Below are positions 27,073 through 36,466 of a DNA stretch of 64,000 nt, piece by piece. The position numbers and the translations under genes were made by a program. The notes below the pieces were generated by a model. That model was given only the letters and a program-made list of their open reading frames with translations, had not been told where the DNA came from and ran no database searches. Source of the stretch: Chitinophaga sp. GbtcB8 (GTDB lineage: Bacteria > Bacteroidota > Bacteroidia > Chitinophagales > Chitinophagaceae); NCBI RefSeq assembly GCF_019091455.1, contig NZ_JAGXJN010000026.1:1-64000 (forward strand), in the 5' to 3' direction. Position 1 is the stretch's first letter. Each line of letters starts with the position of its first letter.

Positions 27073-28132
27073 CCTCCAGGAAAAGCGTATGTTCGTTTGC
27101 GTGAAATTTTTTAAAGTCTTCGGCGCTGGCCTGGCCGGGATAGGGCGCGTAGTAATGATCCGGGCGGCCGTTGCGCCATACCAGCACATAGGATAATTTA
27201 TAATCTTGCAGTACCGGTAACAGGGTTTGCGTCCACCAGCTTGCTTCCGGGATCCTTTCCAGGCCGGTTTCCGTGAGGGCCGGGATCATGCCGTGTGCGG
27301 CCGCTACCTCCTGTAAAACGTGTAAGCGCTCCCGTAATAAATGCTGATAATCTGCTGCGCTGCTGCTTTGATACAGATCAAAGCCTATTATGTCCACAAA
27401 ATCATCGCCGGGCCAGCGTTCCAGGTAATCCTTTTCATTATTGAAATCCGCTGCAGAATAGGCAAACAGCAGGTTATGCACATGCTTTTGAATTTGCAGG
27501 TAATTTATGGTGTATTGCCATAAGGTTCTGAACTCCATGGAGGTACACTGGTGCTGTCCCCACCAGAACCAGCTGCCGGTGTGCTCATGAAAAGGACGGA
27601 AGATCACGGGTATAAGCGTACCATCGCCGGCTTTCAGCGACAGCATAAAATCTGCCAGCTTATCCAGCCAGGCGGTGTAGGTAGCGCTGCTGCTGCCGCC
27701 TGGCAGTATAGCGGTAACGGCCAGCGAGGTATCCCAGGCAGAACCGCCGGTAGCAGGATTATTCCCATGCCAGCTTAATGTATTAATACCACCGCTTTCA
27801 TATACCATGCGGATATAAGACCGCAGGCTATCAAAAGGTACGCTGTCCAGGTTATGGCTGCGGCCCAGCTCAAGATGGCCCAGGTCCCAGCCGTAAACGG
27901 CCGGGCCATCCCCGCAGACAGATCTTACATCTGAACGGCCAAACTCATATTTCCAGCCAACACCATAGGCCAGATCATCCTGGTGACCGAACATAATGCC
28001 ACGCTGCATAAGCTTATACAGGCGCTGGTGCAGCTGTTTGGCTGCAGGCGTAGCCTGAGGGTCAGACTGGGAGTAAGACTGCGTATGGAAGAAAAGCGAG
28101 AACAGTAAGAGTGCGAGGAAACGGGAAGCCAT
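26996..28132 (-). CDS. GH26 endo-beta-1,4-mannanase (mannobiose-forming type)
   Basis: 378 residues with signal peptide MASRFLALLLFSLFFHTQSY and cleavage near SYSQS. The TIM-barrel catalytic acid/base Glu is in VIFRPFHEHTGSWFWWG (near residue 190), and the nucleophile Glu is in PALTETGLERIPEASWW (near 290). MFGHQDDLAYG and WHGNNPATGGSAWD line the active site. It cleaves beta-mannan outside the cytoplasm. After FHANEHTLFLEE the C-terminus continues AKSIKDKAESPELKAESIKP, a direct translation of an AAAGC repeat arm and absent from a normal GH26 end, so the repeat has overwritten the original stop. Confidence 0.92.
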   Translation of the reverse strand: MASRFLALLLFSLFFHTQSYSQSDPQATPAAKQLHQRLYKLMQRGIMFGHQDDLAYGVGWKYEFGRSDVRSVCGDGPAVYGWDLGHLELGRSHNLDSVPFDSLRSYIRMVYESGGINTLSWHGNNPATGGSAWDTSLAVTAILPGGSSSATYTAWLDKLADFMLSLKAGDGTLIPVIFRPFHEHTGSWFWWGQHQCTSMEFRTLWQYTINYLQIQKHVHNLLFAYSAADFNNEKDYLERWPGDDFVDIIGFDLYQSSSAADYQHLLRERLHVLQEVAAAHGMIPALTETGLERIPEASWWTQTLLPVLQDYKLSYVLVWRNGRPDHYYAPYPGQASAEDFKKFHANEHTLFLEEAKSIKDKAESPELKAESIKPKAKS

Positions 28133-28397
28133 GGATTATGAATTACAAATTGTCAATTACGGCCCACCCAAAGCGGGCCATGAATGCCATTGAAAAGACA
28201 TTATGGTATGAATAATTACGAATTGAATGCAGCGGATATTTTAATTGCAAATTATTATGTAATGAATAATTACGCATTAGATACAGTGAACGTGGAAATA
28301 ATTGTGAATTGGAAATTACGAATTACGAACGAAAGATAGTAGCCGTTTAAACTATAACCCTGTTCTACTGCATTCGTAATTGCCAATTCGTAATTAA
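28133..28397. repeat. Composite AATTACGAATT-class palindrome between susD and GH26
   Basis: The whole 265-bp spacer consists of word repeats. ATTACAAATTGTCAATTACG is followed by a compact hairpin GGCCCACCCAAAGCGGGCC (28162-28180). Then come AATTACGAATTGAATGCAGC with the shared GAATGCAGCGGAT core (28213-28237), GGAAATTACGAATTACGAAC (28311-28330), and the opposite arm TGCATTCGTAATTGCCAATT, TCGTAATTAAC up to the susD stop. It may attenuate expression between susCD and the downstream enzymes. Confidence 0.7.
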
Positions 28398-29981
28398 CTA
28401 ATATCCCGGGTTATTCACCGGTATCAGCTTGTTCCCTGCTATTTCTTCCTGCGCAATGGGGTACAGCTTCTGGTATTCCAGGCGCGGGCGGCCGGCGGCG
28501 TTCATGGTTTGCAGCCAGGTGCCCCAGCGGGTAAGGTCCCAGCGGCGCTGAAATTCGCCGTAGAGCTCAAACCTTCTTTCATTGCGCACTTTTTGCCGGA
28601 AGGTATCTTTGGAAAGGCCGGATACCGGGGCCAGTCCGGCGCGGGCACGTACTGCATTAATAGCCGTATAGGCGAGGGCGGTAGGGCCGCTTACTTCGTT
28701 CTCTGCTTCGGCTAAGATCAGCAGTACATCTGCATACCGTAAGATGATCGGGTCGTTGCCATTTTCATCTTTAGCCTGTGCATTAGGATCAGTATACTTA
28801 AGGCTGTAGTAACGCGGAGAGCCATAGATGGTAGCACCATTGAGCGTGTAGGTATTTTGCCCGTAACCACCGCCGCCATCATACTCGCCGCCCCAGGTGC
28901 CGTTGCTTTGCAGCACTGCGCCTGCCGGCAGCTGGGAGATCTGGTAGTAGGTAGCATTACCCTGGTCTTTCCAGGTGGTCCACAGGGCGCTGCCAAAAGC
29001 TACACGTTTATCGCCGGCTTCAAACTGGTTGTAAAAATCTGTGCGCAGGCTTACCCAGCCACCGCTGCCGCCACCGCTGTAAAAACCGGGAGGTGAAAAA
29101 TAACCGGGCAGCTCTGCACCCTGGTTGGGTGAGTGTGTAGCGGGAATGGCAAAGAGTATTTCGTTGCTGCGGGATTGGGTAGCTTCATCAAAGAGCTTCA
29201 TGTATGATGTTTCCAGTGCAGGGTAGCCGTTGGCATCTGCCAGATCTTTTACCGCTTTGGCCATGGCTGCGGCTTGTGCAAAGTACTGGGTTTGTTTCAG
29301 CTCATCGCCGGCCATGTGCATATAGGCTTTTGCCAATAACCCCAGCGCCGCGGGTTTGGTAGGGCGTCCGCGGTCGTTGTCGCTATAACCTTCACCGCCA
29401 TACGTAAGCGGCAAAAGGTCCGCTGCTTCTTTCAGATCTGTCTCTACCTGTTTGTACACATCTGCTACCGGGCTGCGGGCCAGGTCCATAGATTGTTCGG
29501 GCGTGTAGGCTTCTAAACGCAGGGGCACTGCGCCATACCGTTTTACCAGCTCAAAATAGCAGAACCCGCGCAGGAACAGGGCTTCACCACGTATGCGGCT
29601 TATCAGCGCAGCATCGCCGGTAACCTGTTTAGCATATTTCAGCACCAGGTTGGCGCGCTGCACTGCGTAGTAATAACCTGTCCAGGGGCGTTGTATGTAC
29701 CACTGGCCGGCCTGGTTGCCGCTGTAACCGCCTGCCAGCCAGTTATCCAGCAGCAGGTCATCATCTTCCCCCAGCACGGATTGCCAGGCGGGCGAGATCC
29801 AGAGGTTCCAGGTCATCAGGTTCTTGTATACGCCGTTCACGCCCAGCAGCAGCTCCTGGTCTGTCTGGTAAAAGGTTTCCGGGTCTTTAAAATCATATAC
29901 TTTTTCTTCCAGGGCTTTTTTGCAGGATACCGTGGCCCCTATGGCCAGCGCGGCAAAAGCTATGGTGAGTAACTTGTTCAT
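28398..29981 (-). CDS. susD: SusD/RagB-type nutrient-binding lipoprotein
   Basis: 527 residues. The lipoprotein signal MNKLLTIAFAALAIGATVSC has Cys20. The SusD fold shows TPR-like helices (RGEALFLRGFCYFELVKRYG is a family hallmark near residue 130) and the C-terminal YADVLLILAEAENEVSG and NAVRARAGLAP motifs, with the RNERRFELYGEFQRRWDLTR end module. It caps the SusC barrel on the cell surface and binds glycan, here presumably mannan oligosaccharide given the downstream enzymes. It starts 28 bp after susC. Confidence 0.95.
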   Translation of the reverse strand: MNKLLTIAFAALAIGATVSCKKALEEKVYDFKDPETFYQTDQELLLGVNGVYKNLMTWNLWISPAWQSVLGEDDDLLLDNWLAGGYSGNQAGQWYIQRPWTGYYYAVQRANLVLKYAKQVTGDAALISRIRGEALFLRGFCYFELVKRYGAVPLRLEAYTPEQSMDLARSPVADVYKQVETDLKEAADLLPLTYGGEGYSDNDRGRPTKPAALGLLAKAYMHMAGDELKQTQYFAQAAAMAKAVKDLADANGYPALETSYMKLFDEATQSRSNEILFAIPATHSPNQGAELPGYFSPPGFYSGGGSGGWVSLRTDFYNQFEAGDKRVAFGSALWTTWKDQGNATYYQISQLPAGAVLQSNGTWGGEYDGGGGYGQNTYTLNGATIYGSPRYYSLKYTDPNAQAKDENGNDPIILRYADVLLILAEAENEVSGPTALAYTAINAVRARAGLAPVSGLSKDTFRQKVRNERRFELYGEFQRRWDLTRWGTWLQTMNAAGRPRLEYQKLYPIAQEEIAGNKLIPVNNPGY

Positions 29982-30009
29982 GTGTGCATGTTTTTCTCTG
30001 TGGAATAAT

Positions 30010-33000
30010 TTACAGGCCTACGTTTACGCCTACACTAATAGTTCTGGATTGCGGGTAGCTGCCCAGGTCTACCCCACGCATATTGGCATTTTCAAAGGCG
30101 CTTACTTCCGGATCATAACCTTTGTATTTGGTAAAGGTGGCCAGGTTCACAGCATTCAGATATACGCGCAGGCTGGAAATACCTTTGATGCGCGGGAAGT
30201 TGTAGCCCAGCTGCACATTCTTGATCCTTACATAGGAGCCATCTTCCAGGAACAGGCGGGAGAAGCGGCTGGCCGTGGTATTGGCCTGGTTAGCCTGTAT
30301 CACGGTATTGCTGGTGCCCTCCCCTCTCCAAACCTGGTCATACACATATTTGGGTATGTTGCCGGAGCCGCTGAGGGTGTAAAAGTTCAGCAGGTTGCTG
30401 TTCAATACATCATTGCCCTGCACACCGGTGAGCAGGATGCTCAGGTCAAAATTTTTGAAGCTCAGGTTATTGGTAAAACCCCAGGTATAGTCCGGGTTAA
30501 TATCGCCTATCACGGTGCGGTCCAGGTCATTAATGGCGCCGTCGTTGTTGCGGTCTTTAAAACGGGTTTGCCCAATTTTGGCATCGGATTGTACGCTTTT
30601 ATAATCATCCACCTCTTTCTGGTTCTGGAAAATACCATCTGTTTCATAACCATATACAGCGCCAATGGGCAAGCCCACTTTTTGTATAAAGGGTTTTACA
30701 TCCAGCCCGTAACCTGCGCCCAGCCTGTCTGCAAACTGTTCCTGCACATTACCCAGGTCTGTGATCTTATTGCGGTTTATGGAAAAGTTGGCGGCTACAT
30801 TCCATTTAAAATCGCCATTAAAAATGGCGCTGCCCAATTCCAGCTCAATTCCTTTATTACGTACACTGCCTGAGTTAATGGCCAGGTTGGTATAACCGCT
30901 GGTGGGTGGTAAGGTGATCTGCTGCAGCAGGTCGCGGGTATTACGCTGGTATACGTTCACCGTAAAATTAAAGCGGTCTGCAAAGGCTGCATCTAACCCT
31001 ATGTTGTATTGCCCGCTATGCTCCCAGCCCAGGTCTTTATTGGGCAACGTGGTTTCATCTACACCGGATATAACCTGGTTGGCCATGTTGGCAATTACGC
31101 CGGAAAGCACGCCCTTGGAGGCATAGGGGGAAATGGCCTGGTTGCCGGATTCGCCATAGCTCAGGCGCAGCTTCAGGTCAGAGAACACATTCATGTCTTT
31201 AATAAAAGCTTCTTCGCTCATACGCCAGGCCAGCGCTACGGAGTGGAAGTAATCCCATTTTTTACCTTCTGCCAAACGGGAAGAGCCGTCTGCACGGAAG
31301 GTGTAGGTAAACAGGTATTTATCTGCAAAGTTATAGTTGGCGCGGCCAATGAAAGAGGCCAGCTGCCATTGCTGCGTGCCGGAAGTGGTAGGCGCAGTGG
31401 AAAGGCCGTCCTGCAGGCGGTAATAGGCCAGCTTATCGTCCGGGAAGTTGCGGGATTCCGAGGTGCGGTAACGGCTCATGCTACGCTCATAGGAAAAACC
31501 GCCCAGGAAGTCGAAACGGTGTTTGTCTATCTCATGTTTATAGGTCAGTAAATTTTCCGTGAGTATGCTGGTATAACTGCTGTTACTTACAATGGCCTTA
31601 CCATTGGTGGCGCGGCCTTCTGATACAGTGCGCGGGTAGTAGGTTTCATTCAGCTGCTCAAAATAGTTGGCGCCCAGGCGGGTCTGGAACATCAGGCCTT
31701 TGGCAAGATCCACATAAGCATTAAAACCGCCAAAACCGGAGGTAACGGTTTGTTTGGCCAGCACTTCATCCGTATACCGCAGCGGGTTGGCGCCAAAACG
31801 GTTAAAGATGTCCTGTGAAACGGTGCGGTCATTTTTATAATCTATTACGTGCACCTGGTTATTACTGTCAACGGTGTAGTACGGAATGGGCTGATAGTTT
31901 AACGCACCCCTTACAATACCGCCTTCCAAACCTGCGGTGGTAGCGGATGTGCGCACCAGTGCATTGGTAGAGCGGGTAAGCGACAGGTTGGTAGAAATTT
32001 TAACGCGGTCCAGCACCTGGTTATCGAGGTTAACACGCACGCCCCCACGTTTATACTGGGAGCCTTTGATCACGCCCTGCTGCACCAGGTAGTTGCCCAT
32101 TACGGCATAGGTGTTTTTGTCATTACCGCCGGATACGCCCAGCTCATAGTTCTGGATATGCGCTGTGCGGTATATTTCATCCTGCCAGTTTATGCCTTCG
32201 CCAAAATTCTGTTTGATCTGATCCGGTGACAGCTTGCCGTTAGTGCCGCTATAAGGCAGGTCGTTATCAGAGAAGCCGGCATTCTTATAGGCTTCATTCA
32301 CATACTCAGCATACTGGTAGGCATTCAGCATTTCCAGCTTTTTGGTAACGGTGGCAATGCCCTGAGAAGTATTAAAAGTAATGCGGCCCTTGCCTGCTTT
32401 CCCTTTTTTAGTGGTGATAAGCACTACACCGTTGGCGCCGCGGGAGCCGTAAATAGCGGTGGCAGAGGCATCTTTTAATACTTCAATGGATTCAATGTCG
32501 GCCGGTGAAATGGACGACAGCACATTGGTATTGGTAAGGATGTTGTGGTTAGGCTCCTGTGCGCCCATCTGGTTAATGGAGGCGCGCGCATTGGCTACAG
32601 GCACACCATCAATTACATACAGGGGCTCTGCGCTGCCTAATAAGGTGCTGGTGCCACGCACCTGTACGCTGATGCCGCCGCCGGGAGCTGCATCGTTCTG
32701 GGAAACGGCCACCCCTGCTATGCGGCCCTGGAGGCCCTGTTCCAGAGAGCTAACGGCAGATTTGGTGATCTCTGTGCCTTTAATAGATGCTACAGTACCG
32801 GTAAGGTCACGCTTTTTTACCTGGCCGTAACCTACCACTACTACATCCGTTAAATTAGTGTTGGAATATAACAGGCTAACGTTAATGGTACTACGCTGTT
32901 TAACAGGGATCTCCTGTGGTTCCATGCCTGTAAAAGTTACCAGCAGCGTTCCGGCTCCTTCGGGTAATTGTAATGTGTATTTTCCCTTGTTATCGGCCAC

Positions 33001-33162
33001 AGTGGCTACCTGCGTGTTTTTCACGCGAATGGTGGCACCGGGAAGCGGGTTGTTTTTGTCGTCCGTAATAGCGCCGGTAACGGTTCTGCTTTGCGCAGCA
33101 AGGGATAGCCCATACAGCAACAGTACAATGCTGCAGGTGGAAACTTTTTGTAAGAGTTTCAT
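30010..33162 (-). CDS. susC: SusC/RagA-type TonB-dependent transporter
   Basis: 1050 residues from MKLLQKVSTCSIVLLLYGLS (signal peptide ending SLAAQS). The ATG at 33201 adds 13 residues ahead of the signal and is less likely. A CarboxypepD-like domain (GAITDDKNNPLPGATIRVKN) is followed by a TonB-plug with the SusC signature DVVVVGYGQVKKRDLTGTVA and SIEVLKDASATAIYGSRGAN, then a 22-strand-type barrel ending RTISVGVNVGL. It imports oligosaccharides across the outer membrane with SusD. It is transcribed divergently from the AraC regulator, across 212 bp. Confidence 0.95.
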   Translation of the reverse strand: MKLLQKVSTCSIVLLLYGLSLAAQSRTVTGAITDDKNNPLPGATIRVKNTQVATVADNKGKYTLQLPEGAGTLLVTFTGMEPQEIPVKQRSTINVSLLYSNTNLTDVVVVGYGQVKKRDLTGTVASIKGTEITKSAVSSLEQGLQGRIAGVAVSQNDAAPGGGISVQVRGTSTLLGSAEPLYVIDGVPVANARASINQMGAQEPNHNILTNTNVLSSISPADIESIEVLKDASATAIYGSRGANGVVLITTKKGKAGKGRITFNTSQGIATVTKKLEMLNAYQYAEYVNEAYKNAGFSDNDLPYSGTNGKLSPDQIKQNFGEGINWQDEIYRTAHIQNYELGVSGGNDKNTYAVMGNYLVQQGVIKGSQYKRGGVRVNLDNQVLDRVKISTNLSLTRSTNALVRTSATTAGLEGGIVRGALNYQPIPYYTVDSNNQVHVIDYKNDRTVSQDIFNRFGANPLRYTDEVLAKQTVTSGFGGFNAYVDLAKGLMFQTRLGANYFEQLNETYYPRTVSEGRATNGKAIVSNSSYTSILTENLLTYKHEIDKHRFDFLGGFSYERSMSRYRTSESRNFPDDKLAYYRLQDGLSTAPTTSGTQQWQLASFIGRANYNFADKYLFTYTFRADGSSRLAEGKKWDYFHSVALAWRMSEEAFIKDMNVFSDLKLRLSYGESGNQAISPYASKGVLSGVIANMANQVISGVDETTLPNKDLGWEHSGQYNIGLDAAFADRFNFTVNVYQRNTRDLLQQITLPPTSGYTNLAINSGSVRNKGIELELGSAIFNGDFKWNVAANFSINRNKITDLGNVQEQFADRLGAGYGLDVKPFIQKVGLPIGAVYGYETDGIFQNQKEVDDYKSVQSDAKIGQTRFKDRNNDGAINDLDRTVIGDINPDYTWGFTNNLSFKNFDLSILLTGVQGNDVLNSNLLNFYTLSGSGNIPKYVYDQVWRGEGTSNTVIQANQANTTASRFSRLFLEDGSYVRIKNVQLGYNFPRIKGISSLRVYLNAVNLATFTKYKGYDPEVSAFENANMRGVDLGSYPQSRTISVGVNVGL

Positions 33163-33346
33163 AACGAAAGAATTTGATCCAAAACTAATCTTAATACACA
33201 CTCCTTATTTGTACTTTTTTATCTTCTTATTATCAGATTGTATCGTTATTGAAAAGGCGATAAAAGTGAATACATGGTGAATGCCTGTAAACAGGGCGCT
33301 TGATAAATTTGCCCCGGGGAATATGGGGTGGTATTATTTTATCCAT

Positions 33347-33354
33347 TATATTTG
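33347..33354 (+). promoter_or_regulatory. Candidate -7 promoter element of the AraC gene
   Basis: TATATTTG matches the Bacteroidota -7 consensus TAnnTTTG exactly and lies 20 bp before the ATG at 33375. A convincing TTG-type -33 element at the usual spacing is not evident, so support is partial. On the opposite strand TAGTTTTG (33187-33180) is the equivalent candidate for susC. The 212-bp divergent spacer should hold the regulator's operators. Confidence 0.35.
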
Positions 33355-33374
33355 AGTATATAAGCTCCACTGTT

Positions 33375-34265
33375 ATGAATCACGCAGCCATCACCAGCAA
33401 CATTCTGCGGGAAATTACCCCGCTTACCCAGAGCGATTGTTTCATGATCTTTGCCCGCAGCAAGCATAAATTTGATTTTCCCTTACATTATCATGAAGAA
33501 TTTGAGCTGAACCTGATCTTAAATGCAAAGGGTGCGCAGCGCATAGTAGGCGATCATATAGATACTATCGGAACAGAGGAGCTGGTGCTGGTAGGCCCTA
33601 ACCTGAACCATGGCTGGTTTACGCATGAATGCCGCAGCAAGGAAATCACGGAGATCACCATCCAGTTTCACCGCGACCTGTTTGATGATAAGCTGCTGCG
33701 TAAGAACCAGCTAAGCTTTATGCGGGTGATGTTTGAAAAGGCGGCTAACGGCATCCTGTTTTCCCCGGACACCATCAAACAGCTCACTCCCCGCCTGCTG
33801 ACGCTGAACCAGAAAGCGGGATTTGATTCGGTGCTGGAGCTGATGTCCATCCTGCACGACCTGTCTATTTCCCGCAACATGCGCACGTTGTCGGACACCA
33901 CTTTTCATAAGGGTTTGTTTAACCATAACAGCCGGCGCATTGAGAAGGCCTTCGAGTACATGAATATTAATTACGACAAAGCCATCAGCCTTACAGATGT
34001 GGCAAAGCTGGTAAGTATGACGGAGGTTTCGTTCAGCCGTTTCATTAAGAAGTGCACCGGCAATACGTTTATTGACAGCCTGAATGAGATCCGGCTGGGG
34101 CATGCCTGCCGCCTGCTGGTGAATACTACACATGCGGTGGCTGAAATATCCTATAAGTGCGGGTTTAACAATATATCTAACTTTAACCGCCTGTTTAAAA
34201 AGAAGAAAGGTTGTACGCCTAAACAGTTCAGGGAAAGCTTGAGCGGAACAAGAACGTTTATTTGA
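33375..34265 (+). CDS. AraC-family transcriptional regulator of the mannan locus
   Basis: 296 residues from MNHAAITSNILREITPL; the ATG at 33300 is in frame but gives an unrelated leader. The N-terminal cupin sensor has FPLHYHEEFELNLILNAKG and a second His in LNHGWFTHECRSKEIT. The C-terminal double helix-turn-helix is YDKAISLTDVAKLVSMTEVS and HAVAEISYKCGFNNISNFNR, followed by GCTPKQFRES. It faces away from susC, so it probably controls susC-susD-GH26-symporter-GH130-epimerase in response to a mannan-derived sugar (inference from position). Confidence 0.9.
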   Translation: MNHAAITSNILREITPLTQSDCFMIFARSKHKFDFPLHYHEEFELNLILNAKGAQRIVGDHIDTIGTEELVLVGPNLNHGWFTHECRSKEITEITIQFHRDLFDDKLLRKNQLSFMRVMFEKAANGILFSPDTIKQLTPRLLTLNQKAGFDSVLELMSILHDLSISRNMRTLSDTTFHKGLFNHNSRRIEKAFEYMNINYDKAISLTDVAKLVSMTEVSFSRFIKKCTGNTFIDSLNEIRLGHACRLLVNTTHAVAEISYKCGFNNISNFNRLFKKKKGCTPKQFRESLSGTRTFI

Positions 34266-34380
34266 GAGAGCGGAAAGCTGAAAGCTGATTGAGGCGATTT
34301 GCTTGCTTTTTACTTTTGACCTTCTTGTTTAGGTAACTCTCCCTGCTTTCTGCTTTATCCTTTCTCCTTTCCGCTTTCTT
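34266..34380. repeat. AAAGC-class palindromic element E
   Basis: Follows the AraC stop directly. The left arm is GAGCGGAAAGCTGAAAGCTG and the right arms near 34299-34380 are TTTGCTTGCTTTTTACTTTT and CTGCTTTCTGCTTTATCCTT. The core is reduced to GATTGAGGCGATTTG. It is the shortest and most diverged copy of the class and separates the mannan regulator from the pirin operon. Confidence 0.65.
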
Positions 34381-34440
34381 AATCTAGGTTAATGGTCATA
34401 ACCCTTGCCTTTCGGAAATTTGTGTTATCAAATTACAATT

Positions 34441-35163
34441 ATGGCAACACATACCTTACATACGGCAGCTACCCGCGGACATGCGGACCACGGCTGGTTA
34501 AGCAGCCACCAGACCTTTAGTTTTGCAGGTTATTATAACCCCGACCGGGTTCATTTTGGCGCTTTACGGGTCTTAAATGATGATGTGGTAGCTGGCGGCA
34601 AGGGCTTTGGCTCCCACCCGCATGATAACATGGAAATTATCAGCATTCCGCTGGAAGGCCAGCTGGAACATAAAGATAACATGGGGCATACCCAGGCCAT
34701 TCACCAGGGCGATATCCAGATCATGAGCACGGGCAGCGGCGTATTCCACAGCGAGTATAACGGCCACCCGGCCAAACCGGTTAAGTTCCTGCAGATCTGG
34801 CTGTTTCCCAACAAGCTGAATGTAACGCCCCGGTACGACCAGATCACTCTGAACCCGGCAGACCGGCATAATACCTTACAGCAGATCATCTCCCCTAACC
34901 CGGACGATGCCGGTACCTGGCTGTACCAGGATGCCTGGTTTCACCTGGGCCACTTTGATGCTGGTTTTGCAACCACTTACAACCTGAAAAAACAGGGCAA
35001 TGGTGTGTATGTTTTTGTGATCAAAGGCAGCTTTACCGTAGACGGGCAAGCCTTAGCGGAACGCGATGGACTGGGAATTACCGGTACGGATAACATTGCC
35101 ATTACCGCCAACAGCGCTGATGCTGAATTACTGATCATGGAAGTGCCCATGCAAATTAACTAA
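34441..35163 (+). CDS. Pirin family protein (quercetin 2,3-dioxygenase-like)
   Basis: 240 residues from MATHTLHTAATRGHAD. A bicupin with the pirin metal site GSHPHDNMEIISIPLEGQLE (His pair near 59 and 61) and STGSGVFHSEYN (His and Glu near 103 and 105), so four metal ligands are intact. Pirins of the YhhW type oxidise quercetin-like flavonols or act as redox-sensing regulators. It is first of four closely spaced genes: a receiver-like protein (6-bp gap), ring-cleaving dioxygenase and esterase. Confidence 0.92.
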   Translation: MATHTLHTAATRGHADHGWLSSHQTFSFAGYYNPDRVHFGALRVLNDDVVAGGKGFGSHPHDNMEIISIPLEGQLEHKDNMGHTQAIHQGDIQIMSTGSGVFHSEYNGHPAKPVKFLQIWLFPNKLNVTPRYDQITLNPADRHNTLQQIISPNPDDAGTWLYQDAWFHLGHFDAGFATTYNLKKQGNGVYVFVIKGSFTVDGQALAERDGLGITGTDNIAITANSADAELLIMEVPMQIN

Positions 35164-35169
35164 ACCGTT

Positions 35170-35472
35170 ATGCAAGCTTTAAACATACTGGCAATAGGCC
35201 GCAACCCGGAGATCATGGCTGTAATAAACCGGTTGCTGAACACACCCGGAAACCGTACAGGCATCACCGTTACTACGGATGAGGAAGCCCTGGCAGCATT
35301 TCAAAAAACAGCTTTTGACCTGGTGCTGCTTTGCGCAGGCATCTCTGAACAGGAAGGCGCTGCATTAACCACCAAACTGTTACAGCTACAGCCCGGAGTG
35401 CCGGTAATACGCCACTATGGCGGTGGCAGCGGCCTGCTGGATAATGAGATACAAGCTGCATTAGCTAAATAA
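35170..35472 (+). CDS. Receiver-like protein lacking the phospho-acceptor aspartate
   Basis: 100 residues with the beta-alpha pattern of a CheY-type receiver: LNILAIGRNPEIMAVINRLL, then ITVTTDEEALAAFQKTAFDL and VLLCAGISEQEGAALTTKLL. The position where receivers carry the phosphorylated Asp (FDLVLLD) holds Cys (FDLVLLC), and the acidic pair after the first strand is also absent. It is also shorter than a normal receiver. It lies 6 bp after pirin, so it is co-expressed with it. A phosphorylation-independent, perhaps thiol-based, partner is conceivable, but no function is established. Confidence 0.6.
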   Translation: MQALNILAIGRNPEIMAVINRLLNTPGNRTGITVTTDEEALAAFQKTAFDLVLLCAGISEQEGAALTTKLLQLQPGVPVIRHYGGGSGLLDNEIQAALAK

Positions 35473-35508
35473 ACCAAACAAAAGAACATCCACCCTTAAA
35501 TTAAATAT

Positions 35509-36465
35509 ATGAGCCAGTTAATTACAGGCATTCACCACGTTACTGCAATAGCAGGTGATGCTCAAAAGAATATAGATTTTTATGCCGGTATCCTGGGCGT
35601 TCGTTTAGTGAAGAAGACCGTGAATTTTGATGCGCCGGATGTATACCATTTTTATTATGGCGATGAAGCCGGCCACCCCGGCAGCATTATGACCTTTTTC
35701 CCTTATGGTGCAAGCCTGGTACATGGCCGCCATGGTAAAGGCATGCTGAATACCACTACTTTTTCCGTACCTGCTGCTGCGCTTAGCTTCTGGCTGGAAA
35801 GGCTGAAACGTTTTGGTGTAAGCTACAAAGAGCCGCAGGAGCGTTTTGACGGTGAAGTAGTGATCTACTTTGAAGACCCGGATGGTTTAGGCCTGGAGCT
35901 GGTATTTAATGACCGTGATGAACGTAAGGGATTCACCTATGGCCCCATACCTATTGAATATGCCATCAAAGGTTTTTACAATGTAGAAATATGGGAAGAC
36001 GGTTATGAACGTACCGCAGGTTTGCTTACCGAACAGCTGGATCATAAGCTGATAGCAGAAAAAGGCAACCGTTTCCGCTTTGCGGCTACAGATAAACCGG
36101 GTAATTATATTGACATCCTTTGCTCACCGGAAAGCCTGAAAGGCCTGGCAGGCAACGGTACCGTGCACCATATTGCCTTCAGTACACCTGATAGCGCCTC
36201 CCAGCTGGCAGTACGCCAGAAGATAGTGCAACGCATGATCAATACCACGCCGGTGCTGGACCGCAATTATTTTACTTCTATTTACTTCCGGGAGCCGGGC
36301 GGTGTGCTGTTTGAAGTAGCTACGGCAGGCCCTGGTTTTGCGGTAGATGAACCGATGGAACATTTGGGCGAAGGCCTGAAGCTGCCTGCCCAGTTTGAAC
36401 CCAGCCGGGAGCAGATAGCAAAGGAATTGCCGCAGGTGAGCTTACACTTAGACCAATACAAATAA
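35509..36465 (+). CDS. Ring-cleaving dioxygenase, two VOC domains (MhqO/LinE-like)
   Basis: 318 residues containing two vicinal-oxygen-chelate modules. Metal ligands are His in LITGIHHVTAIAGDA (module 1) and His in GTVHHIAFSTPDSASQL with Glu in GGVLFEVATAGPGF (module 2). The N-terminus IDFYAGILGVRLVKKTVNFD is strongly conserved in the MhqO/YkcA group, which opens hydroquinone or catechol rings. An esterase gene starts 2 bp after the stop, a pairing also seen in Bacillus quinone-resistance operons (mhqNOP and mhqD). Confidence 0.88.
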   Translation: MSQLITGIHHVTAIAGDAQKNIDFYAGILGVRLVKKTVNFDAPDVYHFYYGDEAGHPGSIMTFFPYGASLVHGRHGKGMLNTTTFSVPAAALSFWLERLKRFGVSYKEPQERFDGEVVIYFEDPDGLGLELVFNDRDERKGFTYGPIPIEYAIKGFYNVEIWEDGYERTAGLLTEQLDHKLIAEKGNRFRFAATDKPGNYIDILCSPESLKGLAGNGTVHHIAFSTPDSASQLAVRQKIVQRMINTTPVLDRNYFTSIYFREPGGVLFEVATAGPGFAVDEPMEHLGEGLKLPAQFEPSREQIAKELPQVSLHLDQYK

Positions 36466-36466
36466 G

